A stretch of 64,000 nt of DNA, taken from assembly GCA_003586115.2 (NCBI GenBank), contig QVOM02000112.1, positions 47,422,743 through 47,486,742 on the forward strand, read 5' to 3'. The position numbers were made by a program, and so were the translations under genes. This document shows positions 46,572-58,300 of this stretch, in pieces (within the stretch, counting starts at the first letter, position 1; each line of letters starts with the position of its first letter). This DNA is from Salvator merianae. Lineage: Eukaryota; Chordata; Lepidosauria; Squamata; Teiidae. The notes under the pieces were generated by a model that saw nothing but the letters and a program-made list of their open reading frames with translations, did not search any database and had not been told where the DNA came from.

Positions 46572-47200
46572 GAAATTAAGAAAAATTCGGTGACAGCACT
46601 AAATTCCAAACCACAAATCACCTCAGTTATTCCTGTTACAAATAATTGCTACAAAAAGTTCATAAAAGCTTCAGCTGAAGCGGAATACAAATATGATTAA
46701 AAAAAAGGAAAAGTTTTGGAAACTTGACTGTTTGTAAAGCATTTCCAAATTCAAGTATATATTTATAGTGGCCATGAAAGGTTTTATTTTAAAAATCTTA
46801 GGAAAACTCCAAATTGGTTACCAAGTACTATAATTTAAAGGAGCTGCTTCTCATTATAACTACCATGGTTTCCACATTTTTTTTCTCATAGTCCTGTTTC
46901 TAGAGAAAAATCTGCCTAGATGAGATTAATCAGTAGTCCATTTCTCATCTTCCTGTTAGTCCAATCACTTTGCCTTAGTTTATGGCCTGCACTGTTGCTT
47001 AAGTATGTATGTAAGAAGAAAGAGTAGGTATCTAGTTCAAGGAAAATGAATACTTTTAACCAAAAGTCATTAATGCTGAACTGGCAGTATAAAACATCAT
47101 AAAGAAAGAGATCCAAGCTTTATCTGACTCTACACGTATTTCTATTCTTTCTTCATAGGGTGGGCCCCTAATATCAGATCAGTCTTTGAATCTAAAATAG
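46572..47200. other. AT-rich non-coding stretch, no feature identified
   Basis: AT-rich DNA between the Harbinger-type element and the GC spike. No repeat or exon was recognised. Confidence 0.35.
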
Positions 47201-47280
47201 GGATGAGCAGAACTACTTGAAAGGCTGTTCCAAGAGGTGTTTTGAGACAACTGAGGAGACCTCGGTTATCGTTTTCTTGG

Positions 47281-47430
47281 GAGGGGAGCGTTGCAGGCGC
47301 CGACGAGCGCGGACGCCGCCCGGCGGGCCGCCGACGAGCACGGACGCCGCCCGGGGCGATGAGTGCGCGCCCGCCCCGGACAACGCGCCACCCGGGGCGC
47401 TCCGCCCCCCCCGCCCCCCCTCGCTACGCC
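47281..47430. repeat. Isolated GC spike with a 31-bp tandem duplication
   Basis: About 150 bases of extreme GC and CpG inside AT-rich DNA. The 25-base segment starting at 47,299 (gccgacgagcgcggacgcc and onward) recurs at 47,330 with one change, giving a 31-bp period. The edges are sharp. It may be an inserted fragment of a GC-rich repeat or of another CpG island rather than a regulatory island. Confidence 0.6.
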
Positions 47431-47980
47431 AGTGTGCAGTCTGCAAGGAAGGGGTGGAGTTATGTGTGTTTCTCTAGTTGCAGCTCTACCTGTCCCCACA
47501 GACTCTGATACTTCTGGGTAAATGATATACTGAACTTGACCCCTTCCCAACACCACAGTAGATACGGGCTTCCTGATATTGCTGATAGGCCTGCTCCTTC
47601 CTAACCTGAAAGATTATATGAAGCCTTAATGGACACTCTTGTATTGCAAAGATTTCTGGAAAATCACCAAAGTTGAAGTGGTATAATTGATCAAAATCAT
47701 ACTTCTTTTATTTTGCCAACTATAAAAATTGGTCTGAAGATTTAGAAGAGTAGAACATAAGAAGGTCCCATTTCTCCTCTTTAAGAGGCATTTGGTTTTG
47801 TTTTGGGAAATTTACGCAATCTCTTTCGTACACAATGCCTTAACCTGCCTCCAGACACAGAGTGAACCCTGCAATCCCCTCAATACTATATTGGGAAGTC
47901 CAGACATTCCCTCGGCATTCCCAATGTAATCCTGATTTAAGCAGCCAAACCCCCATAATAACAATGCTTACGTCGACAAC
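47431..47980. other. Non-coding stretch, no feature identified
   Basis: Neutral composition. No repeat or exon was recognised. Confidence 0.35.
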
Positions 47981-47989
47981 TGTCTGCAG

Positions 47990-48100
47990 CTTTCACAACT
48001 GGCCCCATTGGGGCTACTCGAATCCAGCCAAGTGCTTGAAGAATAACAAAAGCAAGTAGGCAGGTGCTTGGCTGGCTTCTGGCAGCCCCAATCCTGAGCG
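47990..48100. mobile_element. Imperfect palindrome, MITE-like
   Basis: cattggggctactcgaatcc then agccaagtgctt on the left pairs with aggtgcttggctggcttctg then gcagccccaatc on the right, with the loop around 48,030-48,050. The two arms match at most positions over about 30 bp. Probable relic of a fold-back DNA element; termini not defined. Confidence 0.5.
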
Positions 48101-48560
48101 TGGGGGTTGCTCCTTGCATCTGATAGGTGGTGGCAAGAGACAACTCTGGGATCTGGTTTAGATCCCAACTTGCCTCTTGCCGTCTGAGGGCAGTCATAGA
48201 ATATAAGCATAATTTCCTATATTAAGTATATTTCTTACCATACTCAATAATCATAAGGAAAATCTGCAAAGGAAAATATGCCTAGATGAGGTAGTAGCAA
48301 TTTCTTTTGCTACTTTTGCTATATATAATTTTTCTCTGTTGTTTAAACAGTGTTTTCATTTTATCTGCTCAGCCATCTGCTGTTCCCATTCAATCCTTCA
48401 GTAGCAAAATGCTGCAAATTATAACACACACATTTCCAAGGCAACAGTGTGATGGCATAAACACCGTATGATGATTTCATGCGGTTGAGCTGGGGCAAGG
48501 AAAGATCTTTTACTGAATCAAGTGCTTGGAACAAGGTACAATCAAACAATGGAATTGCTT
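48101..48560. other. Non-coding stretch, no feature identified
   Basis: AT-rich. Nothing recognised. Confidence 0.3.
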
Positions 48561-48779
48561 ATGTTTATGTTTAGATTATTTATTAATTGCCTTTCACAAA
48601 AACAAACCAAGATGACATACAGGAGCAAAAGAAAATCAAAAGGAATAAAACAGCATAAAATAGAATCCTTTAAAAAAGATGATTAAAACTGTTAAATATA
48701 ATTAAAATTGTTATTATAAGACTGGATAAAACTTAGTATGAATATTTCTATCTACCCATCTGCTGCTAGAAATTATTTC

Positions 48780-49900
48780 ATGAGTCTCAGATCTTGAATG
48801 CAAAGCCTGGGCTGGACTAAAAGGGATAAGGTGTTCCAACTGTTACCATGGTTGAAAACCATGTGAGATTTCAAAGATCTTTAAACTGAGCTTGGAAACA
48901 CGCCCAAAGTCAATGGAGCTATGCAAGAATTAGTGTTAGATGGTCTCACTTCTGGGTTCCAATCAACAGACTTGTTGCCACAACCTGCACTAGCTCCAGT
49001 TTTCAAACTGCTTTCAGGAGCAACCTCATGTAGAACATATTACAAGTAGTCCAAGTGAGGGGCTACTAATGCATACATTACTGATGTCAGACTACCACCA
49101 TATAAATAGGGTCATATCTGGGCTACAAACTTAAGGTGATAGAAGACACTGTATGCCACAAGTCATCTGTTTGCCTCTATCATGCCCTCTTCCAGGCATG
49201 TATAAGAACTGTGGCTGCTTTGGGCTGGAGTTAAGAAGAGACAGTAATCTCTGGTACTGCTTTAGCTTTTGTTCAATTTTTTACTGAATGTACTGTATTA
49301 TTGTTCTTGTTCTTGCATTGTTTTGTATTCTCTATAAAGAGGTTACTGGTGATTTTCTTTGTTAACTGCAATGAGTAAAATTTGGAAAGGCGTATGTAAA
49401 TGAACTGATCTGGTACTCCAGTGACAATGCCAAATTGAGGACTACCCTCAAGCTGCAAACCATGTATTTCAGGGGGAACAAAACCCCATGCAGACCCTGG
49501 GTGACTGGACCACCTGCTATCAGCATCTCAGTCTTACCTGGTTTGAGTTTCAGTTTCTTTTCCCTCATCTAGTCAGTTAATGTGGCCAGACATCAACTCA
49601 AAACAACACCAGTTACATCTATACCTGGTGTACCTGAAAGGTAAACTTATGTGTTACTGTACTTGTGACAGCATATTCAAAATCTTTGTTTCCTCTTCCC
49701 AGTGGCTTCATGTTAAGCAACAGGATCAAATGCTCAGTACTTCATATCTCAGGTTTTAAAAGCCAAACATTTGTCCTGCAGAGACATTTTCTCAGTATAG
49801 CCATCCACATAGAGGCAAATTGCTTACCTCAAAAGGATGGCATTGCTGATGGTATTAAAGGCCACTGAAAAGTCCACGAGAATCAACAGGGAAATATTTC
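48780..49900 (-). mobile_element. Old interspersed repeat fragments, probably minus strand
   Basis: Segments such as caaactgctttcaggagcaa with attacaagtagtccaagtga (about 48,997-49,060), cctggtttgagtttcagttt (49,537-49,556), and ggtattaaaggccactgaaa with gtccacgagaatcaacaggg (49,850-49,890) match a dispersed reptile repeat I recognise by wording but cannot name. 49,330-49,425 (actgcaatgagtaaaatttg, ggaaaggcgtatgtaaatga) looks like a separate plus-strand L2-type 3' end inserted in it. Confidence 0.45.
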
Positions 49901-49919
49901 CACTGGTGTTTTCTTATTA

Positions 49920-50590
49920 TTAATATGTTCCCACAGACATCAAAACTATTCCTATGTATTATAACATATATTCTAGCCTAGTTTGTACATGTTCAGCGGC
50001 ATACGTATACAGGTCTTTATCACATTGGTCTTCTTATGTCTTCAACATTGAGACCAGAAATCAAAGGCACACACGTATAATAAATATGCTACAAAGGGGA
50101 ATTTTTATTAATTCACAAGTCCATGTTAACTAGACAACAAATAACAAATCTATGTATTGTGGAGAATAGTAGTAGGGTTGTTTTAGGGAGGAGAGAGCAG
50201 AAAAGATGAGAAATCCTAATATTGCAGGCACATATAGACAGTGCCAGCAATAGTGATTCAGGTGTCTGAGTCAAAACTTAAGGTGTGGTAAAGTGAGGTG
50301 GGGGGGTGGGGGATAGGATGGATGAGACAATGCTTGGAACAGTGCAAAAGGCAGCCTAGGGGCATGTGAATGTACTGGTCCTAAGTGACCCACACATTTC
50401 CAAATAAAGTTTTAGCAGCACAGATACCAAAGTTGAGTGTTTTTTGTGCTTTGCACTTGTGTTGATTTGAAGGCTGTGGTGCATTGTGCTGTCTGGCTCC
50501 TTCTACCTCCCACTTGCTCATTCCATTGGTCTCTTCCTGGCAGTGCAAGCCATGATCAACATGGTGTGCCACAGGAGCAGTTGATCAACC
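49920..50590. other. Non-coding stretch, no feature identified
   Basis: AT-rich DNA with a G-run near 50,300-50,314. No supported feature. Confidence 0.3.
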
Positions 50591-50599
50591 TTGCTTCTG

Positions 50600-51310
50600 T
50601 TGTCTGCTTAGGGATGCAGCTGGAATTAGGTGTCCCAGCTTGAGCAGAGGTATTATTCCCAAGGTTGACCCCAGGCTTGCTATGATATGCCTTGTTTGCA
50701 ACTAGACAAATGTAGCATGAATGTGGGAATCTGGATTGGAAGGTGCAAGTAACCACTGGAAAGCATGGGACTTGTGCTGAGAGCAGAATCTGTCTTAGCT
50801 ACCAAGCAACATGGGGAATGCATTTATTCTTCAACTTTGTTTCCTGCCAAAAACTTCTTTTATTTAGTTGTTTGTGCCACAGGACAACTTAATCCCATCA
50901 ATCTGAAGATACTACTTGAAATAGTAATGTTCTTGCCTTAGGCAAGAAGAGTTGCCAGATTTTGCTAATGCGGGTACCCAAATTGAGTACCTGATTTAAT
51001 TACTGCAACATGTTTATCTAGTTTAGGAAAGCCTGAAGTTGCTCAATCTTTTCTTTACTCTTATTTCCCCACTTCCCTGAGGTTTTGTTTTGGAGTATAA
51101 GAGCAAGTGCCCCCTTCCATTCAGTGTGTACTTTTCAAAAGGTGTCATCATTCCACTGTCCTTGTCCTGCATCTCTCAAGATTCAGCTAGAGGTGAACTT
51201 CAATTGGTTGGTTGTGTGTTTGTGTTCCAGAAAGTTGCAGGAGAATCACTTTGCTGAAATCACTCCAGGGATAAGGCTTGTATTGGCTTTCTCATTTCCA
51301 CGACTAGCTA
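50600..51310 (+). mobile_element. LTR-like dispersed repeat, copy at 51 kb
   Basis: Extended similarity to 62.1-62.6 kb: aatgtagcatgaatgtggga, tagttgtttgtgccacagga with caacttaatcccatcaatct, gcgggtacccaaattgagta, tgatttaattactgcaacat and gtataagagcaagtgccccc. The downstream block (gttccagaaagttgcaggag, ctttgctgaaatcactccag) matches the copy in the L2 LINE at 17.7-17.8 kb. The TATA-like tataagagc suggests an LTR promoter. Family and exact ends not determined. Confidence 0.65.
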
Positions 51311-52560
51311 CATGTTAGGAATCATGACTTTGATTCTCATAGTACCATTGTCACTGAGGCAAGGGCAACAGAGGTTCAGGGGTATCTTGTGGCAGCAGCT
51401 GCCTCTGGAGGCATTTATGACTGATTACCTTCTGAACTTTTGGACCCTGTATCTCACCTCACTGGGTCTGATCTGCCAGGAATTCACCAGAGCGCTGATA
51501 CTTTGACCACCTCAAAACCTCTCATTGTGAGTTTTATAGTTTGCCCAATAGTTTTTGTGTGAGAGCTTGTGTGCTTGTGCTGTGGCAACACATGTGTCTT
51601 TCTGAGAAGAATATCCTTGGCCAAGAGAACCTGAGGAAAGTATAAATCCTTCTGCCCCTTCCTTTCACTTTGTTTCTCTCCAAATATACAAGTATCTACA
51701 TTTTTCTAAAGCAAAGATCCATGTATCTGGACATCTGGATTTTTCCATTTAAAGACATGGTATACAAAAATCCTTATATCCTGGTACCTGGATTTTTCTA
51801 TGGAAAAAAGAGTCGGAGACTCACATAATTTGCTGTAAGCAAGCTAGCTGCAGTATTTCTAAGCTTCCCTTACACACTTATTATGGCTCCATATTTTTGT
51901 ACTCTTGTTTGCCTCCATACTAGGCCTGTAAGGAAGATTCAGAAACATTGTAACTAGTTTGCACATAGTCTTGTAAATAATTCAAGTCTCCTTATCTTTG
52001 AAAAAACAAAAATACAAAAAAAAGCAAAGTGGGTTTTTTTATTTAATTGCCATTTTTTTTCTTTTATTCTGAGAATATTGTCTTCACTTTATCTGCTTGC
52101 TGTTGCTTCAGATTTTATTTTGTGTATTAATAAATCTGGATTCTTGAATCCATTTCACTCAAAGTTCCCCCTCCATTCCTTCCAATGCTTAAGGATCCAA
52201 GGACCTGATTTAAGAGGGGGAAAAAATCCTGCCATGCTAGGAGGAAAAGTCTGAGTGTGCTGATCAGTTGGGAAGGTGAGACTGCCTTTAGGACCATGCA
52301 GGTTGGTCAGTCAACAACGGGGGAACAAGCTTGCAGTGCCATCAGTCAATCACACACTTGCAGCCAGCCCACAAGGAAAGCCCAATTTCGCAACAATATA
52401 TTGGCTGTAGTGTAAACAGCAGTTGTTCACATTTAATGTAAATTTCCTTTGAAAATGAGGACAGAAGAAAAATGCAGGGAGGATATTAATTTTTTTAGAA
52501 AAATGTGAATCTATCTTGCCTACATGTCACTGCACCCTCAGTTTCTTTGTTTTTTAAATT
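51311..52560. other. Non-coding stretch, no feature identified
   Basis: AT-rich, with low-complexity A/T runs near 52,000-52,060. Might include the rest of the LTR-like copy, but no further match was found. Confidence 0.3.
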
Positions 52561-52569
52561 ATGAAAATC

Positions 52570-52705
52570 ACACATCACATCAACTTGTTTGTATCCTGCC
52601 TTTCCAAAGATTCTCAAGGCAGTTTACAACAAAACCCAGAAAAGAATATAGTATAACAACAATTACATAATTACATAAAAAATAATAATTTAACAGTACA
52701 TTAGT
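52570..52705 (-). mobile_element. L2-type LINE 3' end, minus strand
   Basis: gtatcctgcctttccaaaga followed by ttctcaaggcagtttacaac is the reverse complement of the typical L2 tail (taaactgccttgag, aaaggcaggatac), followed by A-rich DNA. Strongly truncated. Confidence 0.55.
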
Positions 52706-53026
52706 CATTGAAACAGAAAATAGCAAAACACAAATTAATTTCAGGGAAAAAAAGATAAAAAAATATGCTCATCACAAGAAAATCCTGAGAGTCATGCAGT
52801 GTCTCACTCTATTAGCCAGGAAGTTAATATGGGCAATAACAGGTCTCCTGAAGAGGACAGGAAGAAGGCGAGGAGCAGACTTAGGCAAATTCTGTTCTAG
52901 TTTGGTGCGGTATATTAAGCTGTGTCTCCCAAATCCTTTTGTATGCTGCAGAGCAGTATAAACTAAATGTCTTCGAAGTTCTCCTCAAATCCACTGGGGT
53001 AATAGACATTATGACCATACCAGTAA

Positions 53027-53207
53027 CAGCGGCGGCTGCTGGCTGTAAGCCCGGGTGTTTGCGCCCCACACAAAGCATGCCATGGCTGTTCGTGGGGACT
53101 CTGCACCTCTGCTGTGGCAGTACGGAGGCCCAGAGGCCCTGCAAACAGCCATGGCGCATTTTGTGCAGGGTGCAAACACCTGGGCTTAAAGCCGGCTACT
53201 GCTGCTG
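53027..53207. mobile_element. 181-bp palindromic DNA element
   Basis: The two halves are reverse complements over about 90 bp: left cagcggcggctgctggct, gtaagcccgggtgtttgcgc and catgccatggctgttcg against right ctgcaaacagccatggcgca, gcaaacacctgggcttaa and gccggctactgctgctg. Centre near 53,117. The GC-rich element stands out from AT-rich flanks, and similar open frames appear on both strands because of the symmetry. Probable non-autonomous fold-back transposon. Confidence 0.75.
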
Positions 53208-53344
53208 ATCAACAACATACAGGAGGATGTTGGTTGCCCTTATCATAATTCTGGGCATGTGGAAATCGTTATGGTTCAGAACTGCCACATGTCAGTGACA
53301 TAAAAGCTAAACAAAAAAGTGATAAAATACATCATTGATGTACA

Positions 53345-53535
53345 CCTAAAGTAGTTTTAATCTTGTGCATCAAAGCACCAGTAGAACCCCAAGTGAATTT
53401 GCAGGGAAGTCTTAGAGTATAGTGCTGTGATCAACATCAGGAATTTAAGGTCTATGTTTGTGGCAGCCAGTTTATCCCACAAGAGTTCTCTACTTATGGA
53501 ATCAAAGTCTGCTGTTAAATCAATGAAATGTACCT
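53345..53535 (-). mobile_element. Reverse-transcriptase fragment of a LINE, minus strand
   Basis: The minus strand encodes FIDLTADFDSISRELLWDKL followed by a region with ITALYSKTS, the pattern of reverse transcriptase motif A (catalytic Asp in the F-D segment) and the following helix of some LINE clades. It ends at a stop; other RT motifs are absent, so it is a fragment. Clade not assigned. Confidence 0.75.
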
Positions 53536-53591
53536 ATTACTCTGTCAGTCCAATAAATTACAACAAGAGTAGTCTTGGCTATTTTTGCACT

Positions 53592-54180
53592 TACTATGCT
53601 AGCACAGACTAATTAATCTATGCTAGCGTAGTACTTAACCATGCAGTGCAGACACTGTCCACACTGCATGGCAAAAAACAGGCCCTGAAGCCAGCTACCG
53701 GCATTTGTGGTGCAGGGTCCGGCAAGTGTCTGGCAGCCACTATGGCAATCAGCAGGCGCACGGAGTGCGCAGGTGCCATTGGCCAATCTCGCCTGCAACG
53801 TCCCAATCGGGCCGATTATGTGGGCCTGATGGCGCTGCCGTGATTGGCCCATTGCGCAGGTGGGATTGTCTGATGGTGCCTGTGCACTGTGCAAGCCTGC
53901 CATTTGCCATCACAGCAGTCAGCTGCTGCCATGGCGACGGTTGGACCTGCATCTGATCAGGCACCAGAATGCTGGATTGCGCATTGCACTCCCCCATCCA
54001 GTGTCACAGGCCTGATCACAACATTGTGGGCCCAGTTGGGGCATCTTGCTGGCCCAATCAGGCCCAATTGCCCCATCACACATGCGTGAACCCACGATCA
54101 TGCATGCATAATGCACAACGTCACTGTGAGCTTCAGGTAAGGTTCCAGACTACTTTTTAGTTTATCACCGGTGGTAGCAA
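53592..54180. mobile_element. GC-rich element headed by two palindromes
   Basis: At the left end are two adjacent near-perfect palindromes: 53,592-53,633 (tactatgctagcacagac and its complement around taatta) and 53,639-53,671 (ccatgcagtgcagaca against tgtccacactgcatgg). They are followed by about 500 bp of GC-rich DNA with recurrent ggcccaat and cgatt segments. Sharply different from the AT-rich flanks. Likely a DNA-transposon relic of unknown family; the right boundary is uncertain. Confidence 0.45.
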
Positions 54181-54569
54181 TTGAGAGCGGATGAAGTCCA
54201 TTTCCAGTCGCTGCACTATCTTGTGGTGTGAACTCACTTGGATAGCAATTCTCAAAGCTTGCTGCTGTCAAGTGCGAATAAGCCCCATATATATTATGAA
54301 ATCTACCAAAATTCAAGCCACTTATATTGACCACATTGCAGTAGACTGTTTGGGGGATGATTTTACAGTTTGATATGTTTTATCATTTTTTACTATTTTT
54401 ATAAATAACTGTTTTTATGTGATTTTTATGTGGTCAAAAGACTAATCAGTAAAGTCTGTTCTGTTCCAGTCATATTGCATGTCTATTTGAGTAGATATAC
54501 CTGTATTTATATATTATGCCCCCTTTCTATCTTCTTTTACATTGCTAGTATTGTTTAGTTTGTTGTGGA

Positions 54570-57500
54570 AGAGGGGATTGAAGATATGTTTAGTGGGTTA
54601 GGTAACATCCAGGTAAGTAAGGGTAGATGAGGGTCTTTATGAAATCTGCTGGTTTATTGGAGTACTCCAGTAGTGGTTTCCAGATGGTATAATATATAGC
54701 AAGATCTGAAGGTGCTTTCATCTGCTTAATTTGTTTTGTTAGATATTCATATGCAGTTATATTCCATGTCTTGCTGTACCAGTCTTTTACAGTAAGAGAG
54801 CAGAGTGTTTTCCAATTTTTCACTATTAAGAGTTTATCTTATGTCAATAAAAAATTGAGAAGGGTATTTTGCTGAGATGGGAGATGATAGTTTGTGGACA
54901 AATTTAGTAGGCAGATTTTTGGAGTTAGAATAAGGCTCATTTGGATTTCATGGGTAATGGGTCACCCAAAGTCTGCTACATGATAACAAGACCAACATAA
55001 GTGGAAGTATCTGCCTTTATGTTGGTTTCAGTATCAACCTATAGGGGAAATTTACTTGGATATATAAATTAATCTTGATGGAGTAGAATACCAATGGTGA
55101 ATAACTTTTAATGAAACTTCCTTAATGTCTGTGCTTGGACTGAATAGTTTATTCGTCAGTACTGGGTTCCATTCTTCTTTGGATAGGGAACGGTCTAGGT
55201 CAGCATTCCATTGTAGCTTCAATCCTTTGAGTTTAGATCAAACAGTGATTAATAACAAATCATAAATTGTTGATACTAAGCCTGCTGATTTGGCTGGAGG
55301 TGAAAGTTTGACTTTAAAAAAGTTTGTAAGTGGTCTCTAATGTGATGGTTGCATCTGAAGATACTTCAAATAACTAATTAGTTGCAATAGCCAGGTTTTT
55401 GATGTTTGTTTTACAATATATACTCTTTGGTGATTTTCTGCCCCTTATGCAGTAAGTTTTACTAAGTATATTTTTTTCTGTAAAAACTAGAGACATGTGA
55501 GGGCAGAAAAATATGAGTGAAACCAGGAATGGAGAAGGGCTTGGAGGCATATTTACATTGAATGTTTGGATGTCAAAGACATTTACTCACAGTCGTTGAC
55601 CATTGTCTTTTAAATTGCAGATCTGAGGGGTCTGGGACTGGAGATTCTAATCAGTTTGAGTTAAAATGCTTCATAATAAAGCCTTAAATTGGGGAGGCCT
55701 CAACTGCAGTGTGTGGGTTCTTTGGTTAGGATGATTTGAAACAATTTAGACCTCCTGTTCCTAAAGATGACATTCCTGAAAGTGCATTCCATTCTGAAGT
55801 CAAGATTATTCTGTGGAAGAAAAGTGAATGTCTAAAGAAGGTTAGTAATCTTGGGAAGTATCATCATCGTAATGGTAGTTAATTTACCAGAAAGTGAAAC
55901 AAATTCAAAGTCAGTCTTTATTTTGCTCCATATGAATTTATAATTGTGAGTAAGATTTTCTTAATATTTTTTTATAAATCATAACTTACAAGTACTTCAC
56001 AGATCTGGGATTTATCTTAAAATTGGACATTTGTTGAATGGCTAGTTAAGTGTTTGGGTTAGTATTCATAAAATAGTTCTGATTTATTTATAGTTATATG
56101 TAACTCTGATAGTTTTGAAAATGGTCTAAAAATGTGCAGAACTGCAGGGATTTTGGATGAGCAATATTGTATCATTGGAAAATAAGTTTAAGATGAATTG
56201 TTTATGCCCAGTTCTGTATCCTTAGATCTGAGGGTCTTTTTTAGGATGGCAATCAGAGATTAAATGGCTAAAATAAATAACAGAGGGAACAGAGGATATT
56301 CTTACCTGGATTCTCTTGTGATTTTAAAGGGTTTGGTAATATATCCATTGATTGTAAGTCTTGCTTTTGCTGACTGTACATTTGTTGAATTATATTATAA
56401 CGTTTTAATGTGGTATTAGGTTCTGATGACCCAGAGAATCAAATGCCATGATAAGTCAAGATTGGCAATAGTTAGGAATGTTTTATGTTTTGCACTATAG
56501 TCAGTAATGTCCAGCTATCCTAATATGGTCTGTAATTTGCTTAGTATGGTCAAAGCCAAACTAATCATCTGAAACTAATGATGCTATGTTGTTGTAGAGC
56601 CTACCTGCAAGAATGGCAGTGAAGATTTGCAGACTTGTTCATGTAATGATATCCATGGAAAATGTTCTGGATGGACAGAGTCCTTTTTGAGAACAGCAAT
56701 AATGAGTGCTTCCTCCACGAGTCCGGCATGTTTCTTGTGTCCCATATGTAATAGAATATCCTAGTCAGCAGAGGCACTAGTGTTATAAAATGCTGAGGGA
56801 TGTCTGTCAAAGCCTGGAGCTTTCCCCCCTTTAAATTTGGAAGTTATTTTTTGCAATTTCTTCATTACTAATTGGGGCCTCCTAGGTTTCTTGTTATGCT
56901 GCTGAGAGTTGTGGAAGATTTATGATCTGGAGAGTTACTTTTATATATTGTGGATTTTATGACGGTTTAGAAAAAAGTTTTTTAAAAAGTAATTTCATGA
57001 CTTGTGGTATTTCTTTAGGATCTGAAATTGCTTCTTTTCTGGACAGCAGTTTTGAGGATTTATTTCCTTCACTGTTTAGCATAAATCTTATATTTCTAAT
57101 TTACTAGTTTCTAGATTTTTCAAATCTTCTTGTTTTGCTTGTAGTTGCTGAAGTGTAATTTGGTTTTGCTTGTTGTTGTTATGTACTACTGAATTGTGAC
57201 CAACTCCTAGTTGACTGCATGGGCACCTCAGTGGACACCTCTATGTAGTTTTCTTGGCAGAGATACAGAAGTGATTTGTCATTGCCTACTTCCAGGGAGA
57301 GGCTGGGGATCAAACAGATGACCATCTGCTTTCCAAGAAGTTTGTTTTACCACCAGATCATTTATGATAAAATTTTGGCTTTTATCTCCCCCATCAGTGC
57401 ATTTTATTCCAGTCAGCCTTGTTTATTTATCCAAGTTCAGAAATGTATGCCCTCCTAATAGTACATTTTAAGGCTTTCCAGTGTGTGATAGGATTAATAT

Positions 57501-58300
57501 GTGGGGTATCAGATATTGCTTAATTTCGTCCTTGATTTTATAAACTGAAGAACTTTTGCTCAGCCGTAAGGGATTTAACTGCAGTTTGAGTACTAATCCT
57601 TCTTTATTGTTGAAACCAAAAGAGGCCTATGGTTTGTTGAAAGAATATAGTCAATCCTTGAGTATGTATTTTGGCAGGCTAAGAAAAAATAATAGTCATT
57701 GGTTTGTTTATTTGTTTAAAGTTCTAAACTCATCTATTAGACTAAATTTTGCTAATAAGAACGTATGCTTATTTTCTTTGTTTCATTGTCCAAAGTAATA
57801 ATTTACTAATTGTTTGTATGAAATGGGTCAATTATCACATTCAGATCTGCACCAATAATAATCTCTCCATGTGCAAAAGGGAATATCTTTTTCAATATAT
57901 TGTGAATAAAATCCAGTTGTTTTATGTTTGGGGAAGTCAGGTAGATAACTTTTGAGAAATACGTATTGCCTTTTAGTTTGAGTATGTTATCAGTACACTT
58001 AAAAGGAAAATTTTGTGAAATGATAATTAAGACCCTATGCAAAGAAGAGGACCCAAATGCCTGGTATTCTTTTTGTCATTGTTTGTCTTGAAGGGTGTTA
58101 TTATCACCACCTTTGGCTTTCTGTTTGTGTATTTCTTGAAGTAGCAAAAAGTGAAAATGGCTATTTTTGATAAAGTCCCCAAATCTCTTACTTTGTACAG
58201 CCTTATTTGGATTGTTAACATTGTAAGAAATTATTTTATATTTGGACTTTTTCATTCCTGCTTAGAATATAATCTAAGATAGTGAGGGCACAATGCAGGG
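54570..58300 (-). mobile_element. Decayed L1 LINE (ORF2), minus strand
   Basis: Read on the minus strand, ORF2 domains come in order. Endonuclease fragment with PNIKQLDFIHNIL and GEIIIGADLNVIID (57,833-57,931), where the usual GDFN-type metal-site motif is degraded to ADLN. Reverse transcriptase start KAPGFD (near 56,806-56,829), corresponding to the canonical L1 KAPGPDG. Then NMPDSWRKHSLLLFSK (about 56,685-56,732). A C-terminal piece lies at 54,590-54,823. Frameshifts and stops throughout. ORF1 was not seen, and a SINE is inserted at 57,175-57,365. Confidence 0.85.
57175..57368 (-). mobile_element. tRNA-derived SINE, copy 4, inside the L1
   Basis: gttgttatgtactactgaat, agttttcttggcagagatac, tcattgcctacttccaggga, ggggatcaaacagatgacca and tgctttccaagaagtttg match the other copies. 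Same minus orientation. It splits the L1 between endonuclease and reverse transcriptase coding, so it is younger than the L1 insertion. Confidence 0.88.
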
